This document shows, in pieces, positions 7,035-11,800 of a DNA stretch of 11,800 nucleotides (positions are counted from its first letter, which is position 1; every line of letters starts with the position of its first letter). The stretch comes from Alphaproteobacteria bacterium (lineage in GTDB: Bacteria > Pseudomonadota > Alphaproteobacteria > Rhodobacterales > Rhodobacteraceae): contig JAUIBJ010000044.1 of assembly GCA_030428025.1 (NCBI GenBank), forward strand, positions 1 through 11,800. The letters run 5' to 3'. The notes beneath the pieces were generated by a model, which was not told the origin of the DNA, searched no databases, and saw only the letters and a list, made by a program, of their open reading frames with translations. The translations under genes and the position numbers were made by a program.

Positions 7035-7036
7035 GG

Positions 7037-8491
7037 TCAAATCCTCAGAAGTCTTTCGATCATCTCGTCGATGACCTCGATCATGCGGGCATTGGCACTG
7101 TAGGCCTGTTCGATCAGCAGGAGTTTCTGCATTTCGGCATCGGAATCGACGCCCTGGGAAAGTTCGAGTTGGGCCAGGCTGGCCTGGCGCGAGGTGGCGA
7201 AGGCGACGGACTGGTCGAGCGACAGGCGGTCCTGCCCGAAGCGTGACAGGAGTGTCGAGAGATGGTCGGCGGCGCTGCGCGCCGTGGCCCCCAGATCACC
7301 CGAGGCGAGAGAGGCAGGGGCGGATAGGGCGGCGGAAAGATCCTGGAGCAGCGCGGCATCGCCGGCGGGCCCCGGAGCGGTGGCGCCTAGCCCGTCGCGC
7401 AGCCGCCAATGGGCGCCGCCCTCCTCCGGCAACAGCGCCGAGTTGACAGACAGGCGCCCAGAGAGGCCGGTCTCTTCGGCCGTGTCGAAAGCGCTGCCCG
7501 CGTCGGTGAAAACCCCTGCCGCACCGGGCGCACGCGTGGCATCCAGCCCGGCATCCTGGAATCGGCTGACGAGGTCGCGCGAGATCGCGTCGAGCTGAGC
7601 CTGCGCATCGGTGGCCAGGACGTCGCGCAGCTCGAAGAGGCCGGCGAGCCTGCCGCCGGCAATGGCGCTGCGGTCGCCCGAGACCTGCACCTCCTGCCCG
7701 TTTATGCGGAGCCTGTCGAGCAGATCGGCCTCGATTGTCATATGCGGCTCGATGACATTGCTGGAGGTGAAGGAAAGTTCGGACGCGCGACCGTCAAGCA
7801 GGGCCGCGCCGCCCGTCGAATAGATCGCCAGCGAGCCGTTTTCGCGCGTCATCAGCCGAACCGGCATGTATTCCGCCAGCTGGTCGATCGCGACCTGGCG
7901 TTGATCCTCGAAACCGGCAGTGGGATGGCCGGCATTGCGTGCATCGAGGATCTGGGCATTCAGCGTCTCGATATTGGAAAGCTGCGCATTCACCTCCCGC
8001 ACCGCCTGGCCGATCTTCGCTTCGGCATCGGTCCGCAAAGCCTGGATCTGCCGGGAGGCGTGATTGAAGGCGCCCGCGAGGTCTTCGGCCCGCATCACCG
8101 CCGCCCGCAGCCTGGAGCTTTCCTCCGGTTTCGCGGCAGCGGTGACGAGCGCCGCCTCGAATTCCGACAGGCGCGAGAAGAGCGAGCCGGGTGCGTCGAC
8201 GGTGCCGGTGATCCGCTCCAGCGCATTGAAGAAGTCGGCCTTCGCGCCGGCATTGGCCAGCGCGCTGTCGGCGGCGCGCCGGTCGCTCAGCAGGCCGGCA
8301 TCGACCTGCCGGGTCAACCCGGCGACCGAGACACCGCCCATTCGGGCATCGCCTCGCGAGGCCAGTTCCAGCGACCGCGGGCCATAGCCGGGCGTCAGGA
8401 CATTGGCGAGGTTGCTCGCCACCACCTGCGCGTTTCTGGAACTGGCAGTCAGACCGCTCAGCGCGTTGGACAGGGCTCCGGAGATGCTCAT
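7037..8491 (-). CDS. flgK: Flagellar hook-associated protein FlgK (HAP1)
   Basis: A 484-residue first junction protein on top of the hook, exported by the flagellar type III system. The N-terminal rod-type motif SISGALSNALSGLTASSRNAQ and VASNLANVLTPGYGPRSLEL (about 22-44) corresponds to the Flg_bb_rod domain. A helical FlgK core follows (about 60-200; VNAQLSNIETLNAQI, FEDQRQVAIDQLAEYMPV). A variable middle comes next, and then the C-terminal Flg_bbr_C domain (about 445-484), with GVDSDAEMQKLLLIEQAYSANARMI and a closing DEMIERLLRI helix. It is at the shorter end for FlgK, as is common in Rhodobacterales. The ATG at 8491 has GAAAGG about seven bases upstream. A 46-base gap holding a strong hairpin separates it from flgE; its stop lies at the flgL start. 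Confidence 0.96.
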   Translation of the reverse strand: MSISGALSNALSGLTASSRNAQVVASNLANVLTPGYGPRSLELASRGDARMGGVSVAGLTRQVDAGLLSDRRAADSALANAGAKADFFNALERITGTVDAPGSLFSRLSEFEAALVTAAAKPEESSRLRAAVMRAEDLAGAFNHASRQIQALRTDAEAKIGQAVREVNAQLSNIETLNAQILDARNAGHPTAGFEDQRQVAIDQLAEYMPVRLMTRENGSLAIYSTGGAALLDGRASELSFTSSNVIEPHMTIEADLLDRLRINGQEVQVSGDRSAIAGGRLAGLFELRDVLATDAQAQLDAISRDLVSRFQDAGLDATRAPGAAGVFTDAGSAFDTAEETGLSGRLSVNSALLPEEGGAHWRLRDGLGATAPGPAGDAALLQDLSAALSAPASLASGDLGATARSAADHLSTLLSRFGQDRLSLDQSVAFATSRQASLAQLELSQGVDSDAEMQKLLLIEQAYSANARMIEVIDEMIERLLRI

Positions 8492-8518
8492 TGCTTTGCC
8501 TTTCGGTCACCGGCCAGG

Positions 8519-8537
8519 CCGGGGCGGGCTGCCCCGG
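8519..8537 (-). other. GC-rich hairpin in the flgE-flgK gap
   Basis: CCGGGGC (8519-8525) pairs with GCCCCGG (8531-8537) around a five-base loop, directly after the flgE stop codon at 8538-8540. The 7-bp stem is perfect and all G-C. A second palindrome, CCGGCC-A-GGCCGG (8510-8522), shares bases 8519-8522 with it, so the two cannot form together. There is no T run, so full termination is unlikely. Possible roles are partial attenuation, or mRNA processing that gives more hook protein than junction protein. Confidence 0.4.
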
Positions 8538-9839
8538 TCAGCGCTTGATGTTTGTGGTTTCCTGCAACATCTCGTCGACCGTCTGGATCACCTTGGCGTT
8601 GGAGGAATAGGCCCGCTGGGTCTGGATCATATCGGTCAGTTCACCAGCGACATCGGTGGCCGATTCCTCGCGCGCGAAGGCCACCACATCCCCGGTGGGC
8701 CCGTCACCGGCATCCCACAGAAAGAATGAGCCGCTTTCGGGCGAGGGCAGGTAGGTCTGCTGGTCCATCGCGACCATGCCGTTGGGGTTGGGCAGATCGA
8801 CCAGGGGCACCTGATAGATGATCCGCGTGATCCCGGTGTCGAAGGAGGCATGGACGAACCCGTTCTCGTCCACTTCGGCGGAAACCATGTTGCCCACCGG
8901 CGAGCCATCCTTCGAGATCGACAGCGGCGCGAAACTGTCCGACAGCTGGGTCAGGCCGTCGCTGGCACCGATCTTGCCGATATTGATCTCCATCGGGCCG
9001 CCACCGACATCGACGATGATGCTGCCGGAGACCGCATCGTAGGCGCCGCCCGACACCGTCGCCACGTTCATCAGCGTCCCGCCCGAAGCGCGCGCATCGT
9101 CGAAGGTCAGGGTATATTCGCCGATCACCGCCCCGCCCTGGGCCGAATCGGTCAGCGTCATGGTCCATTCGTTCGAGGAGCCCGTCGCCGGCACCGTCGG
9201 CGCGAAATCGATCAGGATATTCTCCGATTTGCCGAGATTGTCGAAATATTCGATGGACAACTGCTGCGGTGCGCCGGAATGCCCTGCGGCGGTGTCGGTC
9301 GCCGGCAGGTTGACGCCCAGCTTGATCTCGGTGGTCGGTTCGCCTGTCAGCTGATTCACGTTGATCTGCACCGGTTCCAGCCCATCGGCGGTATCGCGGG
9401 GGAATTCCGGCACGGTTCCATCCGGATTGGCCGGCCAGCCAAGCAGCACGAGGCCGGATTCGGAGACGAGGCGCCCTTCGGCATCGGTTCGGAAAGATCC
9501 CGTCGTGGTCAACAGCATCTGCGGGCCGCCATTGCCGATATCGACCTGGCTGGCCAGCGCCACCGGCAGCATGCCGCGGCCGCGCACCGCCAGATCGGTC
9601 GGGTTCGACGTGGTCACCAGAGATCCGCTCTGGTCGATGATGCGCTGCGTGCTGGAACGCACCCCGCCGGCCGCATAGCTGCCGCCGCTCGACGACATGA
9701 CCAGCGACTGGAAATCGGCCTCGACCCGTTTGTAGCCGTAGGTGGCGGAGTTCGCGATATTGTCGGATATCGCCGCCAGCCGGGTCGCGTTGGCATTGAG
9801 ACCGGCCACACCGGCATTCAACGAGGAAGAGATAGTCAT
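8538..9839 (-). CDS. flgE: Flagellar hook protein FlgE
   Basis: A 433-residue hook subunit, the universal joint between rod and filament. The N-terminus MTISSSLNAGVAGLNANATR followed by LAAISDNIANSATYGYKRVEADF is the Flg_bb_rod domain. TSNPTDLAVRGRGMLPV (about 77-93) and the GSFRTDAEGRLVSESGLVLLGW block are typical of FlgE/FlgF/FlgG proteins. The middle D1/D2 region includes INIGKIGASDGLTQLSDSF, the hook-specific FlgE pattern. The C-terminal Flg_bbr_C domain has AFAREESATDVAGELTDMIQ, TQRAYSSNAKVIQTVDEMLQ and a final TTNIKR. I chose ATG at 9839 over an in-frame ATG at 9860 because GAAAGG lies seven bases upstream and the protein then begins as the family does. It is the first gene of flgE-flgK-flgL-flgI, with a CtrA-like box 56 bases upstream. 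Confidence 0.97.
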   Translation of the reverse strand: MTISSSLNAGVAGLNANATRLAAISDNIANSATYGYKRVEADFQSLVMSSSGGSYAAGGVRSSTQRIIDQSGSLVTTSNPTDLAVRGRGMLPVALASQVDIGNGGPQMLLTTTGSFRTDAEGRLVSESGLVLLGWPANPDGTVPEFPRDTADGLEPVQINVNQLTGEPTTEIKLGVNLPATDTAAGHSGAPQQLSIEYFDNLGKSENILIDFAPTVPATGSSNEWTMTLTDSAQGGAVIGEYTLTFDDARASGGTLMNVATVSGGAYDAVSGSIIVDVGGGPMEINIGKIGASDGLTQLSDSFAPLSISKDGSPVGNMVSAEVDENGFVHASFDTGITRIIYQVPLVDLPNPNGMVAMDQQTYLPSPESGSFFLWDAGDGPTGDVVAFAREESATDVAGELTDMIQTQRAYSSNAKVIQTVDEMLQETTNIKR

Positions 9840-9895
9840 GGATACGCCTTTCTGCTGCATCGACCGTTTCGGGACACAGAAGTAAGGCCGCCGCT

Positions 9896-9910
9896 TTAAC
9901 AGGGCGCTAA
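9896..9910 (-). promoter_or_regulatory. Putative CtrA box upstream of flgE
   Basis: On the minus strand the site reads TTAG, seven bases, TTAA (TTAGCGCCCTGTTAA), matching the CtrA half-site spacing with one mismatch. It lies 56 bases before the flgE ATG and just past the motB stop. A TTACTT hexamer, 10 bases after the box, could be a -10 element. The box sits inside a 36-base block (9893-9928) that resembles the one before motB at about 23 of 36 positions, including TAGC and TTTATC upstream of the first half-site. It would drive flgE-flgK-flgL-flgI apart from motB. Confidence 0.6.
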
Positions 9911-9933
9911 CAGATAAAATGCGCGCTACTTGT

Positions 9934-10806
9934 TCACCCCCCGGTTCTGAGCAGGATCACCTCCAGTCGGTTGTTGCGGATCGCCAGCGGATTTCGCACT
10001 GCGGGTTCGCGGTCGGCATGGCCGGTGATCCGGCGCATTCGGGCCGCGCCCACGCCGCGCGCCTCCAGCAGGGTCCGCATGGCATTGGCGCGCGCGGCGG
10101 AGAGATCCCAGACCGGGCTTTCGGCCACAACCACGGGCCGCGCCTTGGTATGGGCCTCGACGGCGATGCCGTTTTCGACCAGGACCGCAACCGACGCGAT
10201 CAGCGCGGTCAGCTCCTCCAGCAATGCCGTCGGTTCGGCTTCGTCCGGCGGGAAAAGCCGTGCACCCTCGAGATCGAACAGCTCGACGATCAGGCCCTCG
10301 TCGGTGACGCGGGTGCGGATATGGCGATTGGCCTCTTTCGACACCAGGCTTTCGCCCGCCCGACCCAGTAGAAGCTCCTCGACCTTTTCGAGGGATTCCG
10401 ACACCTCGGCTCCGGATTTCTCCTCCGAGTCGCTGCCATTCGTGCCGTCCTCGCTCAGGCCCATCTCGCCCCGCGACTGGCGCGATTCGGTGGGCCGAAG
10501 GTTGCTGGCGCCCACACCGTTCTGGGCCAGCCGTTTTTCGGAAAACACGCTCTCGCCGCCAAAATCGTCATCGCCACCGCCGGATATGCGGTTGATCGGA
10601 ATCGTCGGGCTGAAGTAATCGGCGATCCCCTTGCGCTGTTTCTCGGTTGTCGCGTTCAGAAGCCACATCAACAGGAAAAACGCCATCATCGCCGTCACGA
10701 AGTCGGCGTAGGCCACTTTCCAGGCACCGCCATGATGCCCGTCGCCTTTGACGATCTTTTTCCGTTTGATGATGACCGGCGCGGCGTTGTCGCCGGGCAC
10801 ACCCAT
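9934..10806 (-). CDS. motB: Flagellar stator protein MotB
   Basis: A 290-residue stator subunit. With MotA it forms the proton channel, and it anchors the stator to peptidoglycan. The N-terminal signature GGAWKVAYADFVTAMMAFFL (26-45) carries the channel-lining Asp35 at the start of the only membrane helix (about 31-51). The segment NATTEKQRKGIADYFSP is the plug region. A polar linker (about 70-150) is rich in Gly, Ser and Asp. The C-terminal OmpA-like domain (about 165-288) has FDLEGARLFPP, VEAHTKARP, LSAARANAMRTLLEARGV and ITGHADREP, ending with RNNRLEVILL. I chose ATG at 10806 because AAAGG lies eight bases upstream; the GTG at 10815 overlaps that site. motA is not adjacent, which is unusual, and probably lies beyond the left edge or elsewhere. 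Confidence 0.95.
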   Translation of the reverse strand: MGVPGDNAAPVIIKRKKIVKGDGHHGGAWKVAYADFVTAMMAFFLLMWLLNATTEKQRKGIADYFSPTIPINRISGGGDDDFGGESVFSEKRLAQNGVGASNLRPTESRQSRGEMGLSEDGTNGSDSEEKSGAEVSESLEKVEELLLGRAGESLVSKEANRHIRTRVTDEGLIVELFDLEGARLFPPDEAEPTALLEELTALIASVAVLVENGIAVEAHTKARPVVVAESPVWDLSAARANAMRTLLEARGVGAARMRRITGHADREPAVRNPLAIRNNRLEVILLRTGG

Positions 10807-10853
10807 CTCATCCACCTTTCTCTCACCCGGGATCAGAGGTATCAGAGTGGGCG

Positions 10854-10868
10854 TTACCGGCGGCTTAA
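10854..10868 (-). promoter_or_regulatory. Putative CtrA box upstream of motB
   Basis: On the minus strand the site reads TTAA, seven bases, GTAA (TTAAGCCGCCGGTAA). The first half-site is perfect and the second has one mismatch. It lies 47 bases before the motB ATG, the same distance as the fliL box from fliL. A GATACC hexamer 10 bases after the box may be the -10 element. The upstream part of the related 36-base block (10851-10886) runs into the stop codon of the PuuE-like gene, so the motB promoter begins right at the end of that gene. Confidence 0.55.
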
Positions 10869-10883
10869 CGGATAAACTTGCGG

Positions 10884-11795
10884 CTATTTCGTCCGGGGAT
10901 CCGGGTGCGTCGCGGCCCAGTGCCGGGCGATGTCGCCGCGCCGGCAGATCCAGACATGATCATGCGCGCGCATGTGATCGAGTATGCGGTGCAACGCCCC
11001 GATCCGCCCGGGCCGGCCCAGAAGCCGCGCATGCAGACCAACGGTCATCATCTTGGGGCTCTCGGCGCCTTCGGCATAAAGCTGGTCGAAGGCGTCGGTG
11101 ATGTATTCGACGAATTCGCCGCCCACCTGATAACACTTGTCGGCCCGGCCGAAGCGGGAATCGTTGGTGTCGAGCGAATAGGGGATGAGCAGCAGCCCGG
11201 GATAGTCCGGCGACCAGTAGGGCAGGTCGTCGTTATAGACATCTGAATCGTAAAGGAAACATCCCGCCTCGACCGCCAGTGCCCGCGTGTTGGCCGAGGG
11301 CAGGCCGGCGTAATAGCCCAGCGGTTTCTCTCCGGTCAGCCGCTCGATCAGGTCAATCTGTTTGCGGATATGCTCGCGCTCCTCGTCCCGGTCCAGCGTG
11401 TCGTAGTCGATCCAGCGCCAGCCATGCGGCTGGATGTCGAAACCCGCCTCGATCATCGCCTGCAAGGCCTGAGGGTTCTTCTCGGCTGCCAGACCGACGA
11501 GGTTGACGGTAGACTTCAGCCCCCTGTCGGTGAAGGCCCGCAACAGCCGCCAATAGCCCACCCGCGCGCCATACTCGTAGCTCGATTCGATGTTGAGGTC
11601 GCGCCGTCCCTCACGGGCGACCACATCGACGTCCGACACCCGCACTTCCGACCGGTCATCGCCATTGAGCACGCAAAGCTCGCCGCCCTCCTCGTAGTTG
11701 ATGCAGAAATTGACGGCGATCCTGGCCTGTTCGGGCCAGGCGGCATGGGGCGGGGTGGCGCCGTAGCCGATGAAGTCTCGGGTGGGGGTTTGCAT
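10884..11795 (-). CDS. puuE: PuuE-type allantoinase / polysaccharide deacetylase-fold hydrolase
   Basis: A 303-residue cytosolic enzyme of the NodB/polysaccharide-deacetylase fold, closest to PuuE. PuuE allantoinases open the ring of allantoin to allantoate in purine breakdown and, unlike the classical allantoinase, belong to the deacetylase superfamily. Family blocks from the N-terminus are DFIGYGATPPHAAWP (7-21), VNFCINYEEGGE (28-39), ESSYEYGARVGYWRLLRAF (70-88), HGWRWIDYD (124-132), LYDSDVYNDDLPYW (181-194), IPYSLDTNDSRF (204-215), VGLHARLLGRPGR (252-264) and CRRGDIARHW (284-293). Length matches PuuE. The motif before His124 is QP rather than the CS I recall in Pseudomonas PuuE, so a divergent paralogue acting on another amide is possible. 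The ATG at 11795 leaves only five bases of upstream sequence. It runs in the same direction as motB, 77 bases apart, and has no obvious flagellar role. Confidence 0.8.
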   Translation of the reverse strand: MQTPTRDFIGYGATPPHAAWPEQARIAVNFCINYEEGGELCVLNGDDRSEVRVSDVDVVAREGRRDLNIESSYEYGARVGYWRLLRAFTDRGLKSTVNLVGLAAEKNPQALQAMIEAGFDIQPHGWRWIDYDTLDRDEEREHIRKQIDLIERLTGEKPLGYYAGLPSANTRALAVEAGCFLYDSDVYNDDLPYWSPDYPGLLLIPYSLDTNDSRFGRADKCYQVGGEFVEYITDAFDQLYAEGAESPKMMTVGLHARLLGRPGRIGALHRILDHMRAHDHVWICRRGDIARHWAATHPDPRTK

Positions 11796-11800
11796 GGTCT

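Noticed and set aside
6093..7103. Plus-strand frame of about 336 codons opposite flgL
   Set aside because: Composition is that of a complementary-strand shadow, while flgL on the minus strand has FlgL-like ends and the expected position.
7409..8548. Plus-strand frame of about 379 codons opposite flgK
   Set aside because: No domain or signal is visible and it is fully covered by the well-supported flgK.
9837..9860. In-frame ATG at 9860 as the flgE start
   Set aside because: It would add MQQKGVS before the standard N-terminus and overlap the GAAAGG site that correctly serves ATG 9839.
8850..9899. Plus-strand frame of about 349 codons opposite flgE
   Set aside because: His/Arg-rich shadow of flgE with no family resemblance.

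Overview
The window is a flagellar gene cluster from a high-GC alphaproteobacterium, most likely of the Rhodobacterales (roseobacter/Rhodobacter group). Three things support this placement: the gene order, the small membrane proteins beside fliL, and CtrA-type boxes (TTAA-N7-TTAA-like) in front of the operons. CtrA control is established for flagella in Caulobacter and for the native flagellar set of Rhodobacter relatives. No mobile element, CRISPR array, tRNA or rRNA was seen. The ten complete flagellar genes assigned to known families all look intact, and so does the small membrane-protein gene beside fliL.

Layout, left to right. (1) Positions 1-1069, minus strand: fliL, then a small single-span membrane protein, then the 5' end of another single-span membrane protein that runs off the left edge and may be MotE-like. 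(2) Positions 1070-1193: a divergent control region with one CtrA-like box between fliL and fliF. (3) Positions 1194-4451, plus strand: fliF-fliH-fliN-fliP, where every junction overlaps by 1 or 4 bases. These encode the MS ring, the ATPase regulator/stator, a C-ring switch component and an export-gate subunit. (4) Positions 4452-4905: a gene-free gap between the convergent ends of fliP and flgI, with a GC-rich hairpin just past each stop codon. (5) Positions 4906-9839, minus strand: flgE-flgK-flgL-flgI (hook, two hook-filament junction proteins, P ring), with a CtrA-like box upstream of flgE. (6) Positions 9934-10806, minus strand: motB, with its own CtrA-like box. (7) Positions 10884-11795, minus strand: a PuuE-type allantoinase or polysaccharide-deacetylase-fold hydrolase, marking the metabolic edge of the cluster.

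Together the genes supply parts of the basal body, export gate, hook, junction and stator. fliG, fliM, fliQ, fliR, flhA, flhB, flgH, motA and flagellin are not in the window and must lie elsewhere if the flagellum works. The strongest signal beyond the genes is regulatory: three boxes of the same architecture, one per transcription unit. The flgE and motB boxes also sit inside a longer 36-base block that is similar between the two promoters. I saw no convincing new biological system here. The most interesting loose ends are this promoter block, the two poorly known membrane proteins beside fliL, and the variant active-site motif of the PuuE-like enzyme.
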